This document shows, piece by piece, positions 23,769-34,581 of a stretch of 64,000 nucleotides of DNA. The DNA comes from Cinnamomum chago. Taxonomy: Eukaryota > Streptophyta > Magnoliopsida > Laurales > Lauraceae. Made by a program: the position numbers and the translations under genes. The notes below the pieces were generated by a model, which did no database searches, was not told the origin of the DNA, and was given only the letters and a program-made list of their open reading frames with translations. Position 1 is the first letter of the stretch. Each line of letters starts with the position of its first letter. Location: the NCBI GenBank assembly GCA_038049695.1, contig CP142451.1, positions 71,688,001 to 71,752,000 on the forward strand, read 5' to 3'.

Positions 23769-23986
23769 AACTTGGCACCCACTGATGAAAGCAAGGAGGT
23801 CAAAAACACTTAGGCGTGCACGCTTTTGGAAGACACACCATGGGTAAGTATTGCCAAATTGGGAAGGCCCCTATGTCATAAAGGAAATATACCCAGAAAA
23901 TTAATACACACAAGTTAGTCAATTCAAAAGGGGAGGAACTCCCTAATCCTTGGAATGCCATGTACTTGCAAAAGTATGTGGTATAA
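23769..23986 (+). pseudogene. C-terminal end of a Tat-type pol polyprotein
   Basis: In the final frame, VNSKGEELPNPWNAMYLQKY followed by V-V-stop (TAA 23984-23986) matches the C-terminal end of Tat/Ogre pol after integrase. A second frame gives a LPNWEGPYVIKEIYP segment, so a frameshift lies between them, near 23870. Everything upstream is replaced by the family A LTR ending at 23768. Confidence 0.65.
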
Positions 23987-26027
23987 TTTATTCACGGTTT
24001 TGATACACATGCCAACCTGTTTACTTGTCTTAGAATGACAATTATTGTCTGAAGATCTATTTTAATTCAATCAATGACTAGCACTCAAGATCCCACACAC
24101 TTCCACTTTACACACAAAAATGGGGGAAATGACTGTCATACACAGAATTTAGCACGACCAAAGGTTGTCAAAAAAAAAAAGAGAGAGAGAAAGAGAAACC
24201 AAAAAAGAAGGAGAGAAAAATAATGTACCCATCTAGGAGTTGGTGGAGTTGCATAAAGGATGGGTTTGCTCCCCATATCTAGTGCTTCAAAGCCTACTCT
24301 TAGATTTGCCCATCCAAATATACTCATCTACGAGTTCGTGAAGTTGCATAAAGTGCGAGTCTGCTCCTCATACCTTTTGCTTTAGAACCTACTCTTAGAT
24401 TTGCCTGTCCAAATATACCCAGCGGGGGTTGGTGAAGTCGCATAAGGTGTGGGTTTGCTCCCTATATCTTGTGCTTCAGAGCTCGCTCCTAATTTACCCA
24501 AAAAAAAATCCTTATCCTTTATTAAGCCTAGACTCAGATGACAACCGTAAAGTGAGCCAAGTGAAGGACAGCCTAAAGTCACAACACTCGATTCACGATA
24601 GTCAATATCCTGTTGCACACAACAACACACCTTTTGCACCAAGATAATGAGTTGCAAAGTCAAAGAAACAGATTATGCTAGTATGAGGAGGTAATTGGAA
24701 ACGTGAGACGGTTGTCATGGTGGCAATGGAATCAGAAACCAGAAATAAGGGATACCACTTTCATTGCATCCATCAGATTTAGGAGTTACTTTCTAACCAA
24801 GTTACGGTCACTCATGTTTTTTTTGGCATATATTTCCCTAAATAATGCTGGGGCATTTTTTGAAAATTACATAAACTTTCCCGATTCATGGTCGAAGGTC
24901 TCAAGACATGCATTCTACTGGCTTTGAGACACTCATTACACACACTAACACATCATACATTCGTGCACACACTCATGTACACCTCATGCATTTTCTTAGG
25001 ACTAACACTTTGTTCATTTTACAGTTTTTCTTTTTCTCCCTTAGGTTTACAAAAAACCAAAACAAAAAAAGAAAAAAGAAAAAACTTTGTTTTTGATTAT
25101 GATGACCACCGCTTGACACTTTTACCAAGAAAGTGGATAATTCATCTTTGTACAATTGTGCAAGGGGCCAAAAGAAAGATGCTACACTGATCTTGCGTTT
25201 CAGTTTTGCAGGTCATATGGTTACGGAACCAAGATTGGATTGGCAGCCCACATTGGGGCAATTTTTTTTGGTTTGCGAACAGTCACTTTTGCATTACTTG
25301 TACATCTCTGCATTTTTTTAGCATTTCTACATTTAATGCATTCTATCTTCTTTTATGCATTGTTGACGTTTCTCATCTGAGTTTTGCAGGTACTGCGCGA
25401 AACTGAAGAGGGGAGGATTCGTCCAACCAAGTTCGGAAAAACTCAAGCGAGCCAGCTGAGTAGCATCATCTTTTTTATTTTCTTAATTTTCATCACGTGT
25501 TCGAGTCACCGTAGGCCTCCCTTAAGTGCTAATAATCGGTATGGCGATCATAATACCGCTTTATGCGAATTGTGGTGTCTGCCGACTTGGATCGTGATGC
25601 CTTGGAGGTGCTAACCTCGGGTTCGAAACTCCCCTTGGGAATGTAGATCACCTTGGAAGGTTCCCTCCACCTTCATTGCCACCTTGCATAGCCCCTTTTT
25701 CAAAATTGCATTCATTTTCATATTGCATCGAGCATTTACATCAAAGATCCCACCATTCACTTAGGTTGCATTGATCATGTCCCATTGTGATCTAAGGATC
25801 AAATCATCAATTTGGATTGTGTTTGCACATCCCAACATGGTTTCAATTTTATATATTTGAAGTGTTTATATGAGGCAAAAGTCTTTAAAAAAAAAAGAGA
25901 AACTGGAGCAATTATTTTTCTTGGTGCCAACTCACGAGATCTCAAAAGGCTCTCACGAGACATGTAGTCATGTCTACTTTCTTTGGTGTGTAGCCCATTC
26001 TGCGCCACACTCCAAAGAGGGGCATAC
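23987..26027 (+). other. Long 3' region of the Tat element, with tandem repeats and polypurine tract
   Basis: Non-coding sequence between the pol stop and the LTR. Three copies of a ~96-bp unit lie at 24225-24502 (landmarks TTGCATAA, TTTGCTCC, CTTAGATTTGCC). Two TTTTGCAGGT segments (about 25203 and 25383) look like splice-acceptor sequence. The polypurine run AAAGAGGGGCATA (26014-26026) abuts the LTR start. Tandem repeats between pol and the 3' LTR are typical of Tat/Ogre elements. Confidence 0.65.
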
Positions 26028-29000
26028 TGTAGACACCTCATTTTGGCACCCCTATGGACAATTTTAATACTCATATTATTGATGCCCCAATTTTGAATAA
26101 ATAAATCTAAATCTTCATTATCATGCACAATTAGGACAGTTGCATCATTATGGGCCTTTTTTTATGGATCTCACCACCTCTCATGTTTCGAGTCGGATCT
26201 CACTTCCATGATGATCTACCTTTAACAAGCTTCCTGCTGATATAAGGATTTAAAGAATCCAACAATAGGATCGAGATACGCCTTTTTTACGAACTTAATA
26301 CATGTGTGCACCTAAAAATTTAGATATTTTATAGATCTTCAAATGGACCAAACCCATATATTATCGGGACCTACTTGTCAAGAGATTTCCACTGATGCTG
26401 AGATTTTAAAAATCTGACGGTCGGATCTCAAATTATGGCTTCTTCTTCAAAATTAATCAGGCCTGGGTCCCTTCAAAAAATCATGTCTTTTCCTGACCTT
26501 CAAATTACTCAAACCCATACACCAATATGATATGCTCATCGAGAAATTTCCAACAGTACTCAGGTCTCAAAAATCCGACGGGTGGATCGAAAATAGCAAC
26601 AGCAGGTCCCATACTCTCCGGGGCGCCCCCTCAAAAGTCACCTATCATCTCTAGACCCCTGATCACCCCGGAAGTTAGTTCGTTGCGATCCACTCATCAA
26701 GAGCTTTCCATCCATATGTAGAACTCCGAGATCGGACGGGCGGATTGAAAATTCATGGCAGTGGGCCCCACACTCCGAAAGCGCCTACATGAAAAATCAC
26801 CTACCATTTCTAGACCTCTGATCGCCCCGAAAGTCAGTTCATCGTGACCTACTCACCGAGAGCTTTCCGACAATGTGTAGAACGTCGAAATTTGGCAAGC
26901 GGGTCGAAATCCACGAAGCCTAGACCCCGGCGATGATAGCCCAATCCAATCTATCAAACCGGGCCCAATGAACCCGACAATCATCCCGTAAACCCACACC
27001 CAAATCCATGGGCCTGATCCAAACTTGGACTGAAACTCTAGCCCAGGGACTTAAACTCTAGCCCAGGCCAACCCGAGCCCATCATCCCAGGCTGGATCCA
27101 AGCCCGAACTCACCTAACCCATTACCCCAACATGTACAAGAGCCAAATCGACCCATCAAACCTGGGCCTAACCGACCCATCCAAAATGAAATGCCTAACC
27201 AAACTCACTAGGCTTGGCCCATTGAGCCCAAATCAAACCTCAACTTACCTAAACTCTAGTCCAAGCCAAACCAATCCCCAACCTGACCCGAGACCTGGCC
27301 CAGATTCCTTGACCCGTCACCCTGGAAAAGGAAGAAAGAGCCCCAGGATCTGGGGAGGTAGAGTCCCAGATCCCCTCGTCTCTCGTTCCCCCTTAAACCC
27401 TCTCCCTCATCTCTATCTTCTAGGACATACGCAGAACCCATCTTGGATCTGCTTCTCATCCTCTCCATTCCACAGGCGCAAATCTCTCTTTCCTCCAGAT
27501 CCCAAAAACCTTCCTCCTTCATCTCTCATCATCACCATCTCCAGATCTCTAACCCATCATCCTCCATCACAAACGCATATCATGCAACCCATCTTCATCC
27601 CTCCCATCACCTCTAACTCACGCAAGACCCATCTTGGCCTCATCCCTGTGCAAAGAAACCCCACCATCATCCCATCTCAACCCATCTCTCCATATCCATT
27701 CCTGTGCAGTTCGAGATTCCCTCCACTTTGTCCACCTCCATCTCACTCTCGATCCCTCACACTCCCTGCAATCTACACCAGCCAACCTGCACCCTCTCCT
27801 TCATCTCCCCATCATCACCCTCACTGCCATCACCATCAATGGACTCTCTCTCTCTCTCTCCATCCATCGCATAACCCATCAACGACCCTCTATTCTCATC
27901 TCTCCCACCTCTTTCAGTCTCTCGTCTCTCACGTACAGACCGTCCTCTTCCCCAGTCTCTACGCCCATCATCTTCTTCATCCCTCTCGATCTCTTCCTTT
28001 GCTCCATCTACCTCCGCCAGACGTACGCCAGACGCTCGCAGCACCGTCGTTCTCCCCCTACACGCAGCACCAGCGTCACCTTCTCCCTCCTCCAAATGCC
28101 CCCTTGACCAGGTAGACTCTCTCCTTCCTCCTGCACTCTGCACACACATCACTCTCTTTCCTTTCTTTCCTTCCTCTTTCTTCACCTACGCACCCATCTC
28201 CCGGTCTCTATCTCTCCCCTTCTCTCTCTCTCTCTCTCTGCGCTCCCTCTCTCTCCCTCTCCTCTCTCTCCACCTGCTCCATCCCTCCTTTTCTTTCTCC
28301 CCACCTTCTTCCTCCCTCCTTTTCTATCTCTCCCTCTCCCCTCTCTCTCGCTCCCCATCTCTCTCGTTCTCATTCCTCACCCTCTCTGCCCTCTCTTCTC
28401 TTTGTCTGTTTCCCTCTCCTCTCTCTCTCTTCCCACTTTCTTCATCCCTACATCTCTTCCCCCTGTGCGCACACTGCCTCGTCTCGTTCCTTCTCTCTCC
28501 TCTCTTCCCTTCTATTCCCCCCCACTCACCAGTACACACACCCCTTCACTGTTTTCTTTCCCTTTCTTTTCCTTTCCTCTTCTTCCTTCTCTTCCTTTTA
28601 CCTCTTCTTTCTCTTCTTCTCCTCACCTCACCTTCCCTACTCTCTTCCTGTTTCTTCTCTCTCTTTCTCCCCACCTGCGCACCCATCTCTCTCTCTCTGC
28701 TACTCTCTCTCTCCTACTCTCCCTCTCTCTCTCTTTCACCCTCACTCCCTCCTTTCTCTTAGCCCGCACCCTCTCCGTCTCTGTCCGTTCTCTCTCTGTT
28801 TCTTCCCTCCTCTTCTCTCTTCTTCCTCCTTCACTCCTACACTCACTACACAAACACGCACCCACGTCTCCACACCCACCTATTCAACCCGAGCCAAACC
28901 CGAATCACCTTTCAGCCCAGTTACTAACCTACAAACTGCCCCCATCAACTTATCAACCCCATCAGCCCATTAACCCATAATTAACCCAGCCAAGGACCCA

Positions 29001-29043
29001 CCTGCTCAGCCCACTTATAGCATCTAAGATAACTCACTATAAC
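26028..29043 (+). repeat. 3' LTR of the Tat/Ogre-like element (first part)
   Basis: Starts TGTAGACACCTCA immediately after a polypurine tract. It contains four copies of a ~159-bp unit (about 26210-26930) and a very long pyrimidine-rich tract (about 27380-28870). The sequence is broken at 29043 by the rearranged Tat elements and may resume at 38240. Apparent plus-strand ORFs at 27132-28115 and 28402-28980 are low-complexity Ser/Pro/Leu translations of the pyrimidine tract. Confidence 0.6.
27380..28870. repeat. 1.5-kb polypyrimidine (plus) / polypurine (minus) tract
   Basis: The plus strand is overwhelmingly C and T, with many CTCTCTCT and CCCTCTCC runs and hardly any long purine stretch. It changes gradually from CCCATC-rich at the left to TCTC-rich at the right. 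Confidence 0.85.
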
Positions 29044-29252
29044 TACCTAAAAATTACGGACTTGGTTTTGGAGAGGATTAACCTCTTAATTTGATGATTT
29101 TGGGAAAGGATAAACCTCCAGTGACCTGAAAAGAAAAACAAAGGTCAGAGCCCCTGGCTGTGGGTAGCCGAGGGCACTCCGATGACTAAGTTAGCTAGGC
29201 ACCTGAGAGGAGAATCAGGAAGAAGAAGTATGGGTCAGGCTTATTGCTTGAT
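29044..29252 (-). repeat. Truncated 3' LTR of minus Tat element D
   Basis: It matches 33589-33795 nearly base for base (CCTAAAAATTACGGACTTGG, GGTAGCCGAGGGCACTCC) and represents the last ~205 bp of the LTR in minus sense. It stops at the GCTTATTGCTT block and joins directly to an RNase H coding frame at 29253. Confidence 0.85.
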
Positions 29253-29876
29253 GACCAGGCCCTCTAGTGATTGGAGGACTACGCCGGCGTCAGCCCTTCT
29301 GGATGTTGAGGATCAGTCGACGAAGACCTTCCAGGCCGTCTCAAGGAACTGTTTCCAAGATCGGCCTTGCTCGGTCTCGGCTGTCTCATTGTCCCTGCTG
29401 CCCCCCAGTTCGGTATCGAGTAAGGTCGGTGCCGAACTAGGAGAGGTGAATTCGACGATGAAATCCGCCAGAATCTATGCTTTGATCGCCGTTCTGGGTT
29501 GATATTGGATATAGAATTGCCCCAGTTCGACGGCCCACTTGGAGACTCTGCCGGAAAAGTCCGCCTTCCGAAAAAGGGATTTGAGCGGGTACTCCGTGAC
29601 AACCACCACCGTGTATGTCTGGAAGTAGTGGGAGAGTTTACGAGAGGCACTGATGAGGGCCAGTGCCAGTTTCTCGAGTGGAATGTACCGGGTCCCGGCG
29701 TCGAGCAGGATCTTGCTAGTGTAGTATATGGGTTACTGCTGCTTATCATTCTCCCGGACTAACATCGAGCTCACTGCGTGGTCCGAGACTGCCAGATAGA
29801 GATAGGGGAGGTCACCCTGTGTTGGCGTGGACAACAGCGGTGGCGAGGAAAGGTACTCTTTGAGCTTCTCCAGCGC
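29253..29876 (-). pseudogene. RNase H portion of Tat pol, element D
   Basis: Minus-frame segments include YLYLAVSDHAVSS, YYTSKILLDAGTRYIPLEKL, RKLSHYFQTYTVVVVTEYPL, LADFI-like, and the start of the second RNase H (WKVFVD-stop-SSTSRRADAGV), where a Gly codon has become TGA. A stop at 29877 separates it from the RT frame. The second RNase H is cut after EGLVI at the LTR junction, and the integrase is absent. Confidence 0.75.
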
Positions 29877-31388
29877 TTAATCACATTCATGAGTCCACTG
29901 AAATTTGGAGCTCTTTTTCAGGAGCTGAAAGAATGGGCGACATTTGTCCGAAGCTTGACTGATGAAGCGATTAAGCACAGTAGCCATCCCTGTGAGCCGC
30001 TGGACCTGCTTGGTCGAGGTCGGGCTCTGAATCGCCCGGATAGCCAAAATATGTTCTGGATTAGCTTCGATCCCTCTTCTCGTTACAAGGCTTCGTAAAA
30101 ATTTGCCAGAGCCGACGCCGAACGCACACTTGGAGGCATTTAGCTTGAGCTTGAACTTTCTGAGGATGGAGAATGTCTGGGCCAGGTCTGCCAAATGATG
30201 CTTCGACTTCTTGGACTTGACCACCATGTCATCGATGTAGACTTCTACTGTCTTCCCGAGCTGGTCATGAAACATCTTCGTGACTAGCCTCTGGTATGTC
30301 GCCCCGACGTTCTTTAACCCAAAGGGCATCACTTTATAATAGTAGATGCCTCGGGGTGTTATGAACGCGGTTTTCTCCTCATCAAGCTCGTGCATGGACA
30401 TTTGGTGGTAACCTCGGTAGGTGTCGAGGAAGCTCATCCTATCATGTCCCGAGGTGGCATCGATCATCTGGTCGATCTTCGGGAGGGGGAAGTTGTCCTT
30501 AGGGCAGGCTTTGTTGAGGTCGGCGAAGTCCACGCAGACCCTCCACTTGCCATTCTTCTTCTTCACCACTACTGTGTTGGCTAACCACTTCGGATAATGC
30601 ACCTCGCGAATTGCTCTGGCCTCGAGGAGCTTATCTATTTCTTCGATGACAGCTTCTGTTTGTGGGACCCCTGTTCTGCGGGCCTTTTGCACTATGGGCT
30701 TGTGTCCGGGGTCCACGTTTAGCTTGTGGCACATGATTTCGGGGTCGACCCCAGGCATCTCATATGGAGTCCAGGAGAAGACGTCCTTGTTTTGCAGCAG
30801 GAAGTCTAGCAGTTCGAACCTCTCGTTGTCGGCGAGTTGACTTCCTAGTAGGAAATACCGCTCGGGGTCATTGGCATTGATCCTGACTTCGGTGAGCTCT
30901 TCTACGCTCTTCTGCTCTGCTGATCGGCCGACATCCTCGAGTTCGGTCATATGCACTTGCTGCGGCTCCGTTTCGCCATGCACTATGGCCGTGAGGCGCT
31001 GCCGGGCCATCTGTTGATCTCTCCGCACGGTTATTATCTCGAACAACCCTCCGACCCTTTCTAATGGAAACTTGAGCTTCTGGTGAAGGGTGGAGGGTAC
31101 TGCCTCCATGGCATGCAGCCAACTCCGTCCCATTATTACGTTGTAAGGGGATGGTGCGTCCACTACCACGAAGTCGGCCATCTTCGTGGCGCCCCTTACT
31201 CTGACTTCAAGCGAGATCCTCCTTTTGGGGTACACTGGCTTGGCGTTGAAGCCTACTAAGGGGACGCGGGCTTCCTGTAGATCAGACTCGGTTAGGCCGA
31301 GCTCTTTGAAGTAGCTGAAGTAGAGGATCTCGGACGAGCTCCCTGGATCTACGAGGACGAGCTTCACGGTGTAGTTGTTCAGCCGCAA
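29877..31388 (-). CDS. Tat-lineage protease-reverse transcriptase (open, 503 aa)
   Basis: This is the longest pol frame in the window. Residues 10-110 form the retropepsin domain, with DPGSS at 14-18 where DTGSS or DGGSS is usual, and NVIMGRSWLHAMEAVPSTLH at 83-102. The reverse transcriptase occupies about 215-440: KKNGKWRVCVDFADLNKACP (277-296), catalytic Asp in SFLD (322), FGLKNVGATYQRLV (356-369) and the YIDD box (384-387). The thumb follows and the frame ends at a TAG/TGA-type stop just before RNase H. The listed start is only where a TTG opens after a frameshift; the frame extends upstream through SDEDLEGVHLPHND to about 31480. With gag frameshifted and RNase H/integrase lost, the element is not autonomous. 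Confidence 0.85.
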   Translation of the reverse strand: MRLNNYTVKLVLVDPGSSSEILYFSYFKELGLTESDLQEARVPLVGFNAKPVYPKRRISLEVRVRGATKMADFVVVDAPSPYNVIMGRSWLHAMEAVPSTLHQKLKFPLERVGGLFEIITVRRDQQMARQRLTAIVHGETEPQQVHMTELEDVGRSAEQKSVEELTEVRINANDPERYFLLGSQLADNERFELLDFLLQNKDVFSWTPYEMPGVDPEIMCHKLNVDPGHKPIVQKARRTGVPQTEAVIEEIDKLLEARAIREVHYPKWLANTVVVKKKNGKWRVCVDFADLNKACPKDNFPLPKIDQMIDATSGHDRMSFLDTYRGYHQMSMHELDEEKTAFITPRGIYYYKVMPFGLKNVGATYQRLVTKMFHDQLGKTVEVYIDDMVVKSKKSKHHLADLAQTFSILRKFKLKLNASKCAFGVGSGKFLRSLVTRRGIEANPEHILAIRAIQSPTSTKQVQRLTGMATVLNRFISQASDKCRPFFQLLKKSSKFQWTHECD

Positions 31389-31395
31389 GGTGGCG

Positions 31396-33528
31396 TCATT
31401 GTGGGGGAGATGGACCCCTTCTAGGTCCTCGTCCGAGAACCAGATCTTGGGCTTTCCCCCTCTTAGCTTTCTTTGGTATAGGCTCTAGTTCTACCGACAT
31501 CACCTGTTTGCCATGGGCAGCCCTCCTGGCCTTTGACCGAGCTTGGTGACTTCCTTTATTGGGAGTGGGGGCCAGGTGAATAACGTTGATGACTCCCACT
31601 GGCCCGTTGTTGTCCTGATCATCATTGGGTGGAGGTGGTGGAGCGCGCTGCTGAGCCTGGTTGATCCTCTCCCCTTCCTTGATGTATTCCCGAAGGTGCC
31701 CATCCCTGACGAGCTTCTCGAGGTGGGACTTCAAGGCCATGCAGTCCTTGGTCATGTGTCCGTGCTGCTTATGGTAAGAGCAGTTCTTGTTCTGTCTCGG
31801 GTAGATGGGTCGCCCTTCATCGGCTGTGGCCACTGGAAGTAGGGCTCTGCCTTGATCTTGTTCAGGAGCCTGTAAATGGGTTCCTTGAAGACAACATTGA
31901 CGGCCCTGTAGGGATCTCCGGCCGACTTGACAGGTTTAAACTTCGGTCTCTTGCTGCTGCCCGAGATCGAAGTGGAGAAGGTTGTCGAACTGGCGGTGGC
32001 CCTCTTTTTATCTGGCCTCTGCTTGGGGAAAGTCCCCTCTCCTTTGGAGGTTTGGCCCATCTGCGAGAGGCCGAACCGCTCCTTGCCATGAGCTTCGTCC
32101 TCCTCCTGTTCGATGTAATGATTCACCCTGGCCATCAACGCCTTCATTGTGGTTACGGGAGTTCGGACCAGGTCTTTACGGAGCTCATTGCCTGGGAGCA
32201 ACACCTGCCGGAAACACATGATGGCGATGTCGTCCTTGGTGTCCGTGATCTGGCTATAGATCGTCTAGAATCTTCTGGCGAATGCAGTGATGCTCTCACT
32301 GTCCTTCATTCGGATCGCCATGAGGTTGCCACCTGTCTTCGGGATGACACTGTGCGTTTGGAACTTCTCAACGAAGGAGCTTCGGAGCTGTCGCGAACTC
32401 GAGACCAATTCAAAGGGGAGTGCGCAGAACCATCGGAGTGGGAGGTCTCCTAGACTAGAGGAGAAGACCCTGCAGTTGAGGTGGCCGACGTCTCCCCAGA
32501 CCGACATCCACTGAGTGAAATGCCGGAGGTGTGCTTCTGGATCTGAGGCCCCGTCATAGAGGACGAACCTCAGGACGTTGAATCTCTCGGGAAGAGTGAA
32601 GTCTTTTATTTCCTGGGAGAAGGGGGACATGCCTTGGTCGTCCTCTTCACGGTCCTCCATTTGCTCTCGGGTGAAACCGATCTTGGCCAGCTAGGTTTGG
32701 ACCTCTTGCTTGACATAGTGGTCCAGCAGTTCCTTCAGGCTTGTCATGTTCTGTAGCCTCGGGGATCCTGGCTCGCGACGCGATCCCCCAAGGTCGCTAA
32801 GTAAGTGGCTGCTGCTCGAGCCTTCCTCTTCGCAGCGATCTCTCCTCCTGTCACTGAGGACCCGCCTCAGATCTCGGCTGCCCGGGTGATTCTGCTGTCG
32901 CCTGGGAGGCAAAACATGAGACCTCCTCTCATTTGCCTTGAGCTGCTCCCATAGATGACGAATCAACTCCTCTTTCTCTTAGAGGACCCGATTCTGGGCA
33001 TCGAGCTCCTCAAGCAGGGGGTCGTCCTCTCCTCCACGGGCTCGGTGAAAGGACCGATCGTCATTGCGAATGCGATGATGAGAGTGATGGGATTTTGCCC
33101 TGACAGGGGTTTTGCCTCGTCGTCGAGGATCCGACAGGGAGACATTCTGCTGCGAACCCCTGGGTGGCTGATCATCACGAGGGGGAGGAGCCTCATGGCA
33201 GTCGTTACGCCGGGGGAGTGTTGTTGTAGGTCGAGATGAGGAATCCGACTGGACAACACCCTCCGTGTAAACGAGGCCGGATTTCCTTGCATACTTTCTC
33301 TGGCGGAGAATCCCTGATACCCCCGGCAAGGCGGGCCGTTGGACCCGGAGGGGGAAGAAGAGCAGAGCGGGCGCCAGTGGGCAACACTGGCGGTACTGAC
33401 TAGAGTGGCTGAGGCTGCGACTCTGGTTGCAAAAATGGTGGAAATGGGGATTGTTCCGGCGGACGGAAGGACGAGGCTCTCTGAGACTTCGACGCTCCTT
33501 CCCCGCCGTATCTGGTCTTTGGAGGCAT
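31396..33528 (-). pseudogene. Tat-lineage gag, element D
   Basis: ATG at 33528 starts a Pro-rich N-terminus. About 32960-32690 gives a coiled segment (SLKELLDHYVKQEVQT) ending at a stop. About 32660-32265 is the Retrotrans_gag domain (LPERFNVLRFVLYDGASDPE, FCALPFELVSSSRQLRSSFV), ending at TAG (32262-32264). About 32219-31752 continues the capsid, and 31833-31396 carries the Tat knuckle-like motif (CSYHKQHGHMTKDC, followed by HLEKLVRDGHLREYI). At least two stops and two frameshifts interrupt it. Gag would form the particle and package RNA. Confidence 0.8.
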
Positions 33529-33563
33529 GGCTTTCACTGGTCTGATTTTGGTAAAGATCCTAT

Positions 33564-33580
33564 TCCCACAAATGGCGCCA
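33564..33580 (-). promoter_or_regulatory. Tat-type primer-binding site
   Basis: On minus, TGGCGCCATTTGTGGGA follows the LTR after 8 bases (CTTACAGT). This is the standard Tat/Ogre-type primer site and fixes the inner end of the 5' LTR. Confidence 0.85.
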
Positions 33581-33588
33581 ACTGTAAG

Positions 33589-34238
33589 TGCCTAAAAATT
33601 ACGGACTTGGTTTTGGAGAGGATTAACCTCTTAATTTGATGATTCTGGGAAAGGATCAACCTCCGGTGACTTGAAAAGAAGAACAAAGGTCAGAGCCCCT
33701 GGCTGTGGGTAGCCGAGGGCACTCCGATGACTAAGTTAGCTAGGCAACTGAGAGGAGAATCAGGAAGAAGAAGTATGGGTCAGGCTTATTGCTTACCTCC
33801 TGTCGTCTTTCTCCATGCATTATATAGATGTGGGAGTCTTGTTGGAGTGGACCCTTAGGGGGAGATGAAAGTCCCATCAACATGTACCTTTCTCTCCTGA
33901 GTGGGGGTAGGTAAAAAAGGAACGTCCCATCGGACCATCTCCCTATACCTATGGACGTGACACTGAGATAAGGTGTGCCACTTATCTAGGTCCGGCGCCC
34001 ACTCTATTTGTCAATTCGCCGTCCCCGTCACGGCAGCGCATTTATGGCTACATTTATGGCTGAGTGACAGGAGGTCGAGATCGGGTTAAAGGCCGAGACC
34101 GAGGTGGGCACTGGTGAGTGTAGCCACCGAGATGGGCTCAACGCTCCCCCGAGATGGTGTTACTACCGAGCTTGGACAACGCCGAGACTAAGGATAGTCC
34201 GAAATCGGGGAGTGGCCCCACATAAATCCGTGATTACA
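33589..34238 (-). repeat. 5' LTR of Tat element D (minus)
   Basis: Read on minus it ends TTTTTAGGCA at 33589, contains a TATATAATGC-type TATA at about 33819-33828, and reaches AATCACGGATTTATG near 34238. It is the inverted counterpart of 37587-38239 but lacks that LTR's first ~15 bases, so the U3 end is truncated at the junction with 34239. Confidence 0.85.
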
Positions 34239-34581
34239 AGAGACAGCGAGCCTTGTCATCACCCGGACTTACGGACTCACCGACCTTAGCTACTTGGAAA
34301 GTTCAAAGACAAGGGGGCTCGTTCTCATTCAATATCCCGAGACTAGAACGGTAAAGTCCAGTTTCTTCGCCGACCTCAGCCACTTGCAGGTTTTGGTCAT
34401 GTTTAAAACATCAGAACATCCACACACCATTGCAAGAAGATAGAAATGAAAAGACAGCTGGAGAATTAAAAGAAAAATTGTTTTTCATTGATAAGAAAAG
34501 ATTATTACAAAGCTCTGTACACTCAGGAAAAAGAAAAAATACATCAAGGAAAGGAAAAAAAAGGACAAATTCCTATTTGCT
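34239..34581 (-). other. 3' untranslated region downstream of the antisense ORF
   Basis: Minus sense from the ORF stop: A/T-rich sequence with TTTGTAATAATC and ATCAATGAAAAACAA, resembling a plant polyadenylation region, then sequence with GAGGTCGGCG-like repeats. No ORF. Confidence 0.5.

Noticed and set aside
27132-28115. Long plus-strand reading frame (327 aa)
   Set aside because: It translates the pyrimidine-rich tract into Ser/Pro/His/Leu repeats; other frames are equally open and no domain is visible.
28402-28980. Plus-strand reading frame of 192 aa
   Set aside because: Same low-complexity CT-rich tract; openness follows from base composition.
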